Source: Malurus cyaneus samueli (lineage: Eukaryota; Chordata; Aves; Passeriformes; Maluridae). From it: a stretch of DNA of 64,000 bases. The notes below the pieces were generated by a model. That model searched no databases. It had not been told where the DNA came from and saw nothing but the letters and a program-made list of their open reading frames with translations. Positions within the stretch are counted from its first letter, which is position 1. The number at the start of each line of letters is the position of its first letter. Shown here in pieces: positions 13,301 to 23,104 of this stretch. Location: the NCBI GenBank assembly GCA_009741485.1, contig CM019216.1, positions 26,429,741-26,493,740 on the forward strand. The letters are read 5' to 3'. The translations under genes were made by a program, and so were the position numbers.

Positions 13301-13780
13301 TAGGTGGCAAAACAATTAGCAGCGCTCAGCAAAGAAATGGAAGCTTAAATTTTCCATTTATAGAACCAGTGCCAGATAATAGTGATCTGTTGACATGCCA
13401 AACTTCCCACATTTAAAATATATATAGCAGTGTTGTCCATAATGTTATAAAATGCCTGAGATTGCTTGAAAACACAGGGAAGCTTTTGTTCTCACCATCA
13501 TTCTCTCTCATCATTTAGAATCTACCTGATCCTAGAGTAGCTCAGTACATCAAACACAGGATGAGTCTGGATAACAGGATTCAGAGTCACACCAACAGCA
13601 CCTAAGCTAAAGCCCCAGGTTAGGTAACCTAGTTCCTACTGAAAGATGGAGAATCTTTTTCTTGTGTTAACCAGTGAGTAGTATGTAATCCCAGGGAGGC
13701 AGTGCATCTATAACAGATATTGGACAGGTACCCTGGCAAAGTGACAGAATATGTTCTGTTTATGCTGCTGGCCTATAAAT
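10306..13780. other. Unique AT-rich non-coding DNA
   Basis: About 3.5 kb without a gene or recognisable repeat. The proline/serine-rich open frame at 12556-12807 lies in a C-rich patch and shows no family motif; I do not call it a gene. Confidence 0.55.
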
Positions 13781-13900
13781 CTGAAGTGCTCGATTTAATT
13801 TTTTACTCCAATACTTGTGTGATTTCCAATAAGTTATCCACTGATTTTGTCGTCACTGCTCTTTATATATAAAATGATGGACTAGTCATGCAAAGCTATA
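13781..13900 (+). repeat. Possible MIR-like ancient SINE fragment
   Basis: The sequence keeps the MIR order of motifs: 'tacttgtgtgatttccaata' and 'agttatccactgattttg' (MIR: cttgtgtgaccttgggcaagt...), then 'ctctttatatataaaatgat' (MIR: cctcatctgtaaaatgggga). The match is by eye and diverged. If real, it is a piece of the tRNA-related and core parts of the element. Confidence 0.35.
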
Positions 13901-14040
13901 ATTATCTCTGATTACAGAAAATGCTTTTCTTCCTTACACCCGATAATGGTACTTTATCTATTTCCTGCAAATCTATGGAATTTCTAGAACAAATACTGCT
14001 TCAGAGTTACATAAACACCACTTAGGAACAAATTAGGACT

Positions 14041-14385
14041 GCAGGGGGAAGGGGCTTGTGGTCAGTCCATTAACACTCCTCTCCAAAGCTTTTGTTGCTC
14101 ATGCTTTTCCCATTCTCCTGGGGTTTCCCCAGGCCACTGTCCGTTCAGCAGATTCACCCATTCTGCAGCGTGGGGCCGTTCACAGGCTGCAGAGTGGATA
14201 TCTGCTCACCATGGGCTGTGGGGGAATCTCTTCTCCCTCAGCTGGAGCATCTGTTCCCCTTCTTCTCCCCTCACCTCAGTGTACCTTCTGCTGCTTCTCA
14301 CTCTTTCTGCTGTCTCCTCCTCCCTCAGTGGAATTTTCTCCCCTTTCCTCCATACATTTTCCCTGAGGTATCCCAATCTTAGTGG
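14041..14385 (-). mobile_element. Avian ERVL-type LTR fragment, inverted partner 1
   Basis: In reverse orientation this shares phrases with the LTR copies at 15.7-16.5 and 48.3-49.3 kb: a 'ttgtggtcagtccatt' segment, 'ggctgcagagtggatatctg', 'ctcaccatgggctgtggg' and 'ggaatctcttctcc'; compare 'gggctgcaggggaatctctg' near 16190. It is internally deleted and lacks the two LTR ends. It abuts a second piece of the same family in the opposite orientation. The open frames here (up to 104 codons on both strands) are only LTR sequence. No viral coding region is attached. Confidence 0.6.
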
Positions 14386-14886
14386 CAGGGCTCGTCAGTG
14401 CTGTGCAGTGGGTGGGTTGGAGCTGGAAACTCTCCTTGTGGGTATCTGCTGAAAGAAATGTGGCCCGTGGAGAGACCGTGTTGGAGAGGGGAGAAAGCAT
14501 GAAATGAAGCAGTATTGGAGGTGACCGGCTGTGGACTGTCCACAATCCCCTGTTCCCCCTCCCTCTGCCCTATTTGGGCATCTATTTCATTCCCCATCAA
14601 TGAAAGAGTGAGGTTAAGCCAAGGAAAAGTTGTGCTGCGGAAAGAGTGATTTAGATTATCTTTCTCTCCATCCAACTCTATTTTAATTGACAATAAATTA
14701 GATCAGTTTTCTTTAACTGAATCTATTTTGGCCCATGATGATACTTGATAAGTGATGTTTTGTCTTTATCTGAAGTCATAATACACTTCATCTTATTTAT
14801 TCTTATTTACCTCTTCTGTCCTGCAGAGGAGGGAAGTAAGAGTTGCTGGATGGAGATCTGACAGCAAGTCAAAATCAACACACTAC
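14386..14886 (+). mobile_element. Avian ERVL-type LTR, 3' part, inverted partner 2
   Basis: This is the 3' part of the same LTR family, on the plus strand. It contains 'gtggcccgtggagagaccgt', then an AATAAA signal, the 'tctattttggcccatgatga' stretch expected just after the polyadenylation region, and the closing segment 'gaggagggaagtaagag' through 'caacacactaca', with a terminal CA at about 14886. The antisense of this closing segment is seen at the left edge of the 48.3-kb copy. The 5' part is missing. A poly-A run follows seven bases after the end. It is a solo LTR remnant: no internal viral sequence is found on either side. Confidence 0.65.
14692..14697 (+). promoter_or_regulatory. AATAAA polyadenylation signal of the LTR
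   Basis: A canonical AATAAA lies about 190 bp before the LTR end, where this LTR family places its polyadenylation signal. It is intact in sequence; whether it is used is unknown. Confidence 0.5.
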
Positions 14887-14892
14887 AGAAAG

Positions 14893-14913
14893 AAAAAAAA
14901 AAAAAAAAAAAAA
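14893..14913. repeat. Poly-A run, 21 bases
   Basis: An uninterrupted A run immediately after the LTR 3' end. It may have been the insertion target or a later expansion. Confidence 0.95.
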
Positions 14914-15723
14914 TTTTCTACAGAAAAGTTCTAAATATTCATGGCAACACATTTAACTTACACACATTTCTGGGAGTTTACTTCTTCTGGTGCTGAGGGG
15001 TTTTAAAATTACCCTTCACTTCTCTCTGGGGTGCTAATATTGATGCCTCCAATCTGTTTGGGTAGGGAACAGCGAGTCACTAGTGTCCTTTGTCCTTCAT
15101 CAAGGATGACTATGATGCTTGTGGTTTTTCTTTCCAGGATCTAGTTCATTTTAACATTTGCTGATCTGCTTTTACACCTTGGCCCTTCTTCATTGGTCAG
15201 CAAGTTCACATTATATTCAAATTTACTAGGTGCAAACTATTGGTGCAAACTATTTCCTCTTTGTTCTCCTTGCTACCCCTCAAACTTTTTTTCTAGTTCT
15301 AGGTCTAAACTTCTTTAACAGACCTCTGGTCAGTTGTTTATATGGATGGGGTTATGACCAGTAACAAGCTTGTGAACCATGTATTGTCATTCCATGCCCT
15401 TATGCTGCATCCTAGTTTTATACTTCTCTGAGCCTCTGCTCTTGAAAGAGGTATGTATTTCTCCACAACATTATCAAGTTACAGTCATAAATTTTTTAAG
15501 TTATACAGAGTAACTGCTTGTTACTGTTATCTGTATAAAAACTATGATGTACCACACAAAGATAAGCAAAAGTAAATCTGCTTAGATATAGACTCCTGAT
15601 CCCAAAAGAAGTTGCTGCTATGGCAAAACCAAATGAAATAAAAACTCCAGACCGGCCAAGACAAGTTCAGAGTGAGCCTCTCAAGCCTCAGTCCTAAGGT
15701 CTTCAAAGTCAGGACTAAGGATG
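14914..15723. other. Non-coding DNA between LTR pieces
   Basis: No gene seen. The last 100 bp (from about 15620, with 'caaaaccaaatgaaataaaa') may already belong to the next LTR copy. A 13-bp unit 'ggtgcaaactatt' occurs twice in tandem near 15229-15254. Confidence 0.5.
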
Positions 15724-16515
15724 TGTCTTAACTTCACTCACAAACCCTCACAAACCCTCCACCTTCTCCCTCCCAGCAGTGCAGGGAGTGGGGAATGGGC
15801 TCGTGGTGAGTTCATCACACATCTCTGCTGCTCCTTCCTTGCAGGGGGACAACTTATCACATTCTTCCTCTGCTCCTGTGTGGCGTCCCTCCCACAAGAG
15901 ACAGTCGTCCACAACTTCTACAACATCAGTCCTTCCCACAGCCACAGGCTGCAGCTCTTCACGGATTGCTCCTGCATGGAATACAGTACTTCAGGAACAG
16001 ACTGTTCCAGCACGACTTCCCCATGGGATCACAAATCCTCCCAACAAACCTTCTCCAGCACAGGCTTCCCATGCGGCCACAGCCTCCTTCAGCATCCCCC
16101 TGCTCTGCCATGCAGCCCTCCAGGTGGAATCCTGCATCTCCATATCCCCCATGTGCTGCAGGGGCACAGCTCCTCACCATGGGCTGCACCAGGGGCTGCA
16201 GGGGAATCTCTGCTCTGGCACCTGCAGCACCTCCTGCCCCTCCTTCTGCACTGACCTTGGGGCTTGCAGAGCTGTTGCTTTTGCATATTGTGGCTCCTCT
16301 CCTTTGACTTTTGCTGGTGTTGAAGCAAAGGTTTTTTTTCCCTTTTTTGACTGCATCATCACAGAAATGCTGTCACCATCACTGATGGCTTGGCATTGTC
16401 CAGCAGCACTTCCATCTTGGAGCTGGCTGGACCTGGCTCTGCTGGACATGGGGAAAGCTTCTAGCAGCTTCTCACAGAGCCACACCTGTAGCCTCCTCAC
16501 TACTAAAATCACATG
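15724..16515 (-). mobile_element. Avian ERVL-type LTR, minus strand, ends truncated
   Basis: This GC-rich block contrasts sharply with its surroundings. Read on the plus strand it has the antisense signature of the LTR family: 'gggaatgggctcgtggtgag' and 'ttcatcacacatctctgctg', a run of degenerate units around 'ctgcagctcttcacggattg' and 'ctcctgcatggaat', then 'gggctgcaggggaatctctg', 'ctccttctgcactgacctt', and near the right edge 'ttggagctggctggacctgg' followed by 'cttctcacagagccacacct'. The same motifs appear in the same order at 48.6-49.3 kb. The LTR's 3' end (left) and its last few 5' bases (right) are missing. Open frames of 177 and 245 codons lie here on the plus strand, antisense to the LTR, with others on the minus strand. 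Their mutual overlap and low-complexity composition argue against a gene. Confidence 0.7.
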
Positions 16516-19500
16516 AAAAGAAGCAAAACAAATATATCAGAGTTGCACAACTGAAACTTTTGTCCTTTTATCATTAGAATGATCTTTGTCACATAATGGG
16601 TATTTATCACTTTGGTATACGTGATGACTGATTATTCCAAAAAGCCCATGCAACTATAAAAAGGAACACAATTATTTCTCAAACAATAAACTCTTATTTT
16701 TCGTTCCAGAAGAGCTTTATCTAGGGTTTGTTGGCTTTTGATTGATTGTTCAGGTATTTGTACAAGCCAATAAAATGACTACGCTTTTTATCTCATTAAT
16801 GAGAGAGGATACAAGTGGAGAAAATAAAGTTTTTATTACCAAATGAATAGCACAGCAGGGAATGATTTGATAAATAGAACATTTCATTTTACCTCATGGG
16901 CCTTACTATCGCAGTCCATATCTCCTGAGTAATTTAATGAACTGTGATGGTTGAACCAGTGCCAGTTTTAATACTCAACATTTTAATCAGCTAGCAAAAT
17001 AAGTTATAACTGAGCAACACTTGAATAGCACTTCAGTGTGTAAAAGAATATGTTGCAGAGAATGATGCTTGTTACTCTGGATGAATTAGGGAAATTGCTA
17101 CCTCTGCTGGACGTAGCTAGTTGGACATTGGGGGTTGTTATTATTTCCCCTGACCCAGGCATTTGAATTTCACTCTTCATAATCTAATCAGGTTTACTCT
17201 TCTGTTGTCCTGGTCCTCCTCTATCTGTCTTGTCTTCCCATTAATTTCTTACTAAATGTTGACTTTATTGCTGGCATGCAGTGGGTCTGGAATTGCAAAC
17301 ATCGCATTCACAGTCATATAGATATATATAAATGTATGTATACTGGTGTGAATGTTTATTACTGCAGTTATCCAGGCTCGTAAGTGCCACAATACCAGAA
17401 GCGAAAGCACAGTCCAAGAATGCCCACACATTAGGAGACATTGTTCTGAAGGAATAAGGTTTTTTTTTAATATTTGCCTCATACTCTAGGTTTCCTATAA
17501 CTTGAGCTCACAGGGTCCTCCATCCTTGCAGGGATAGGCTGAAGAAAGGCGATTTCATTTTTCTCTATTGAACATTCGTAGTTCCCGCTGTGAACCCCGC
17601 TGCTGGATGGAGGCACTATAGAGAAGGTGGGGCAGGGTGTGTGTGGCCAGGATTGATAGATTTCTTCCTAATTACAAGAAATGGAAAGAGCAACAGAACT
17701 AAGATACTGAAAGTCAGCGGGTTTCCAGAAAATTAGACAGTAGATTCCGGCTTTCTGTTCTCATCCATTCATTCAGCCCAATAATGGAAATTGTCATCAA
17801 AGTGGCCTAGAGCCTGTTTAATTTGGCATAAGCATTTAACAAAAGACTGCCCTACTTTTCCTCCTGCTTGTTTTAGAGGATAATATGAAAGAAAAAAAAA
17901 AAACCAACAAAAACCCAGGAAAAAAAACTGAACAGTGAAATGTTCTTTTTCTCTTTCCAAGTAGGAAATGAACAGAATCCATTTACACAGCTATTTTTTT
18001 ACTTTATATCTTAGTCACTGCAAAAAAAAAAGAGGAGGAATGAGTATGAAAAGTGGAAGAGAGAGTTTTCATTCAAATTAAATTAAAGGGATTATAGTAA
18101 ATCTACATCTTATATTTGTAATGGGAAATTGATAGGTCCACATCTGCTATTTAACGAATCCTATAGCACAAGGGATTAAGATTTCCTCATGGAAAGAAGG
18201 AATGTTTGTCAGGTATTCAGGCCATGCTGTTAGTTTTGACACATCTCATATTTTAATCCTAAATATTTGCATTGACCAAATATTATTCAATCAATAATTG
18301 CTGTGATTTATTTCATAGCTGTTTTTAATAATTATTTCTTATGCATTGAAAAATTGTTGGAATTGCATGTTCAGACACTTTTCTGACACCTATAATGCCA
18401 TAGTACACGTAATTCCTTTGTAAAAGACAATGCAACCTTAGTAGCTACTTTTAGAGATGTATTAAAAGAAGTTTAAAATGCATGTCATATTCACAATAGG
18501 TCTTTCACAAACAGCTTTTTGGTGTAACATTGAAACTTTCACACCCATAGGTATTGTACTGTAGTGTTGTGCTGCCATAATCCATTGTATATCTATTCTG
18601 AATTTTCTCCTCCACTGCTTCCTCCTACCCTATTATTTATCACTTTATTCAATTTCTGTGTTTGATACAGTATCCATTGTTCTAATGGAAGGTTTCTAAT
18701 AGCCCACAATGGGGGTTGGATTGCACTTAGGGCCTTTGTGTCTGAACAAAAATACATATGACAAGTTCATCTGTAAATCAGTTACTTCAGAAAAAAAAAT
18801 TAAAATCTAAAATTTCAATACTTGTTCTAGATGCACAAATGATCATACACTTATTCAGTTGCTATTAGTCAAAGAAAATAGTCTATTTTTTGAGTGTTTG
18901 CTTTGTAATTTTCAATAAAACCTTACATATTTTTATTTATTTATTTTTTATCAGTGCTTTTAAGGATGTATTTAGCAGGAATTCTACTGTTGATTCAACT
19001 GTATTGAAATGCTTAATTTAAAAATTAGTCAATTTCAGCAAGATATTTCATTATAGCTATTTTAGCTTCTGTGATGATACAATTGCTTCTCATGGTTTGA
19101 TTATGTTTAATACCCCAGGAACTATTTTTACCTCATTTGTACTATAGATTATCCAATTGTTCCAGCTTTTCTCTTGAAAATCTCATGTTTAGCTAAATTA
19201 TATGTCTTGGAAAACTCCAGTCTGATAGGGAGCCAACCCACCACTTTGAAAAGTTCTCAATACTTTTAGACTTTGTTGAAAACAAACCTACATTCTTGTT
19301 TTGTTTTAGTGATGATTCCTAGATTGTTTTACATCATTCTCAAAAAAAAGTGCTTTTGTTCTTACTTGTATCCTTGCAAAGATAATGATCACTGCAATTA
19401 ACTTTGTCTTAATAGACAACAAGAATGCATAACAGAAATATGTGCAATACTCTAAAATAAGCCTTTACACAGTCAAAAACAGAAACAAAACCACACCTAT

Positions 19501-20503
19501 AAGTGTCTTGTTTATCATTAACAGAATTCCTTAACTTATTACTAATATCTGGTGATTCTTAAAATCATCTTGCATGACAAAATTTTGTTCCTACAAAGCC
19601 CTATTGACTCAGTTTAGCACAATGCCTGTCACCTGGTTCCTCATCAACCCGATCCCAGTATATTTCAGTTTGGTTTTCTTTATTTGTTTGTTTCAAACTA
19701 TTATCTAGAATACTGGGGTGAATTTGAGCTGATTATCTGTCTTGTCATTTCTTGGTGCTTACTCAAAGATTAGGAGCTTTCCAGCATTGTAAATGCATTT
19801 TTTAAGATGTATTAAAAACTGATCTTGACAAACAGATGTTTGTGTAAATTATCAGGACTTGTCAATGTACAACTGCAATGCTTTTCCCCAAGTTACTAAT
19901 TGTCTTGAAAGAGCATCATTATGTCTTAGATATAACAAGCAAGCAAACCAATAATACATAATTGCTTTCTTGTGATTCCCATTCTGTTTTATTACTGTTG
20001 CTGTATTTTTATATTTTATTGTAAACAATTCTTTTACTGGAAATAAATTTTATTTAGTGAGTGTCTAACTTAAAGCTTAATTGGAGAACACAAATTTTAT
20101 CATAATATAAATAATAAATAGTTACAGAGCAAGCAAACAAATAGAACTCAATTTCACATGACAGATTCTTGCAATGCAACTTGTAGACATCTATGTCCCC
20201 AAACTTTTAAATGCCTTTTGTGACACTGTTCACATAGACACTCAGATAAATATCTGAATATCATTAATTCATTTCTACAACATCTATTAAAGCCAAACAT
20301 TAAAGAAATATGTAGTACCATATAAACAATTTTTAAAAATATATTCCAAAGGCATTCTGGTGTATTCCAATAAATTATTGTTTCCAAGGTTTATCTCTGA
20401 GGTAGATATCTCCCAATTAACTACCTGGTGTGAGGAAAAAAAAAAAAAAAAAGGTTGTGTACAATTAGTATAGTCAGATAATTTCTTACCTCTGACTTGA
20501 CAC
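16516..20503. other. Unique AT-rich non-coding DNA
   Basis: Nearly 4 kb with no recognised repeat family, gene or RNA. There are short A and T runs (17461, 17889, 18021 and 20434-20451). It is one of the longest repeat-free tracts in the window. Confidence 0.55.
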
Positions 20504-20580
20504 GGAAGGAAGGAAGGAAGGAAGGAAGGAAGGAAGGAAGGAAGGAAGGAAGGAAGGAAGGAAGGAAGGAAGGAAGGAAG
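20504..20580. repeat. (GGAA)19 microsatellite
   Basis: A perfect 77-bp array of the GGAA/GAAG tetranucleotide, about 19 units without interruption. The minus-strand open frame containing repeated SFLP is a translation of it. GGAA is the core recognised by ETS-family transcription factors, but nothing here shows regulatory use. Confidence 0.98.
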
Positions 20581-21410
20581 TTGATAGGGTAATGTTATTC
20601 AAAAGAAATAATAGTTTTTGCTCTAATATTTTACAAACATGGCAGAGAAAAAGGCAGGAAAATGTCATTTGCTGGCATGAGAAAGCATTGTGGTTAGCAC
20701 TGTCAGTGGTTTATCCTGAGACACAAAACATGGAAGTTAGATCAACAGAGAGTATTGTAAAAATTCCTTGCAGATTCTCTGTCTGATATAATTTGTAAGC
20801 TGTTTACTAAAATATTAAACCTTTTTATCTTTGAAGATTAAAGAGAGCCAAATTAGATTCTGGCACATAGACTTGTAGAAGAATTAGATAGCTTTGTTAT
20901 TGTAATGAGGTCAGAAAGAATATTTCTTGGCTTTTGTGAATTGCTAATTTAATTCTTGAGAGCAATTTGCATTCAAGGACACTCTGCAGTTCCACTTTTA
21001 GTGAAAAAAAAAACCCCAATATTTTATTCTTTAAAATACTGCTTGCAAAATATACAGCTAGTTGGCTTGCAAATAACAGCCCTCACTGGGGTTACCTACC
21101 AGCTGTCAGGTACAGATGAGGAAAGTTGATCAGTGACTTGGAATTGAAACACCAAAATGTTCCTATGAGAACTTATCATTAAACCTAATTTAAAATGTTG
21201 GTTTTTTTTTTTTTAACTATAAAACTGCTAGACAAATAAAACATAAGTCAATCACTGAAATGTGATATCTGCATTATTTCTTCTGTGATGTAAGCAGTGT
21301 TGACTTTGCTATCACAGTTTGGTTTTCGAAATGAACATTCACCCACCTGTTGTCCCACCCATAGCTATAAAAAGGCATGTAATTGGGAGGGTTTTCTCAA
21401 ATTAATATAC
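20581..21410. other. Unique non-coding DNA
   Basis: No gene or repeat family recognised. Two short T/A runs occur (21004-21014 and 21202-21214). Confidence 0.55.
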
Positions 21411-21826
21411 AAATGAGAGATGTTTTCTTCACATGCGTTAAACTGGAAAATTTCTTGGCTGTTTCCCCCAAAAAATTTCAACACTAGTAACTATCATGAA
21501 AATATGAGTTACTGACCTGATATTCAAAATATTCATCCAGAATGACAAAACAAATGCTACCTTTAGCAACTAAAGTCTAAGTAAGATATTCTAGACTGTG
21601 TTTAATGGCAAAAAACACTTGAGTTAGACAACTTAATTAGACTTTTCAGATGCTAAATCCTGAGAAATTACTGAGAATGAGAATGATCAATAAACAGCCA
21701 TTATTTTCTCTCTCTCTTGTAATTAATTGTAGTCAGTAGAGCCTAAATTAGTGGAAGACAACAGAAAATATGATACTAAAGATACGAAAATACTTCAAGC
21801 AATTAAGATGTTCTATATGGTAAGGA
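21411..21826. repeat. 416-bp duplicated flank, copy 1
   Basis: I see no mismatch between this stretch and 22689-23104 (constant offset of 1278). The match begins at the very first base after the N gap in copy 2 and ends sharply at 21826/23104. The sequence itself is ordinary AT-rich unique DNA with no repeat-family signature. This is the pattern of two contigs that overlap but were not merged, as happens at a heterozygous insertion. A true recent tandem duplication is the alternative. Confidence 0.9.
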
Positions 21827-21914
21827 GTAATAGTGACTGTAGAATTTACTTATGAAATAAAGGTATACACAACTGGTTTACCAACTTTTTTTTTATATTT
21901 TTTTTTTTTTTAAA
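21827..21914. other. Diverged segment between duplicate and insertion
   Basis: After the identical 416 bp, this stretch resembles 23105-23170 only loosely. Both contain a 'gaattt' stretch, then 'ctggtttaccaac' here versus 'ctggttaccac' there, then a long T run and 'aaa'. The abrupt change from identity to strong difference is unusual for two alleles. Confidence 0.6.
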
Positions 21915-22678
21915 GCGTCTGCTGACAAATAACAACATTCGTCCGCTGATTACGCGAAATCTGTAAATAACACCAGAGACTTAATTCCTAAGAACTAATT
22001 CCTATACCAATACACCAAGAACCTAGGCACAGGCAAGACAACAATAGCAATCCATTGTTTATTAGATTTGTTAGACTTTCAAGAAGGACGTTTACATTTA
22101 GAAATATATGTTGCACTTAAGCAACATCTCAGGATGCAGGACCCTAGCCGTGTGGAGCTTGATATGTTCATCGCAGTTTTATGAAAACTGCATAAGTGAG
22201 ATCGCAAATTTAGCTTGAAATAAGCCCATCACCAATCTGACTCTAGTATGGCCATTCTAAGTATTCTATTCTACACTCAAGATGATAAATACAAATATCC
22301 CTGGCGTACTAGAAACCGAGCAAAAACGCCTTCTTGTGCGACACTCTCTCAACAGATGTTTCTGATTCAAATTCCCTTTATGTCTATGGCCATCTTGCCT
22401 CCCTATCCTTCAAACTCTACATTTCTAAGCCAAAAGAAAGAAACCAAATCCTTCTGTGCTCCCAGGATGATAAACTACAATGAGGTGCAAGCAGCCTGAC
22501 TGAAAGGGTGCAGTCCATGCCCTGCCTGCCTAAGCTCCATATCCCACCTCAGACAACCAAGCAAAATTATCAGAGAGAACAGGGACCAGCAAAAGATGAA
22601 TCCCCACCTCCCTCTACTTGCGCTAAAACAGGAATTATGCAAAAAAAAAAGAGGAGTGAGTGCAGAATTCAAGACGTA
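21915..22678 (-). mobile_element. Probable insertion, LTR-like, partial
   Basis: Just after a T run and 'aaa', the sequence changes to a CpG-richer block (roughly a dozen CpG sites in 760 bp, against very few in neighbouring DNA of the same length). The counterpart after the gap continues instead into ordinary AT-rich DNA. Fewer decayed CpGs suggest a young insertion. On the minus strand there is an AATAAA (22058-22063) followed by GT-rich DNA. A TG at 21920 and a CA at about 22353-22354 could bound a roughly 435-bp LTR, leaving some 320 bp of internal sequence up to the gap. I do not recognise a family and see no retroviral coding motif. The far end of the insertion is not in the assembly. 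It could be another repeat class. Confidence 0.45.
22058..22063 (-). promoter_or_regulatory. AATAAA in the LTR-like insertion
   Basis: The minus strand reads CTAATAAACAATGG. The downstream bases on that strand are GT-rich (TTGTTGTCTTGCCTGTG). This is the arrangement of a polyadenylation signal and fits the R/U5 part of an LTR in reverse orientation. Confidence 0.35.
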
Positions 22679-22688
22679 NNNNNNNNNN
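22679..22688. other. Assembly gap (10 N)
   Basis: Ten N characters. The round length suggests a placeholder rather than a measured gap. The sequence right after it repeats a flank already seen 1.28 kb upstream, so the true gap size may be zero, negative or unknown. Confidence 1.
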
Positions 22689-23104
22689 AAATGAGAGATG
22701 TTTTCTTCACATGCGTTAAACTGGAAAATTTCTTGGCTGTTTCCCCCAAAAAATTTCAACACTAGTAACTATCATGAAAATATGAGTTACTGACCTGATA
22801 TTCAAAATATTCATCCAGAATGACAAAACAAATGCTACCTTTAGCAACTAAAGTCTAAGTAAGATATTCTAGACTGTGTTTAATGGCAAAAAACACTTGA
22901 GTTAGACAACTTAATTAGACTTTTCAGATGCTAAATCCTGAGAAATTACTGAGAATGAGAATGATCAATAAACAGCCATTATTTTCTCTCTCTCTTGTAA
23001 TTAATTGTAGTCAGTAGAGCCTAAATTAGTGGAAGACAACAGAAAATATGATACTAAAGATACGAAAATACTTCAAGCAATTAAGATGTTCTATATGGTA
23101 AGGA
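22689..23104. repeat. 416-bp duplicated flank, copy 2
   Basis: Second copy of 21411-21826, starting at the first base after the gap. After its end the sequence goes on through a T run (about 23149-23165) into unique DNA without the inserted block, as expected for an empty (insertion-free) allele. Confidence 0.9.

Noticed and set aside
15779..16516. 245-codon plus-strand open frame as a possible new gene
   Set aside because: It lies wholly within an LTR of the same family as 48324-49322, runs antisense to that LTR, and overlaps other open frames on both strands. The protein is low in information and has no domain.
20486..20668. Minus-strand frame with repeated SFLP units as a repeat protein
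   Set aside because: The repeats are the (GGAA)19 microsatellite in translation.
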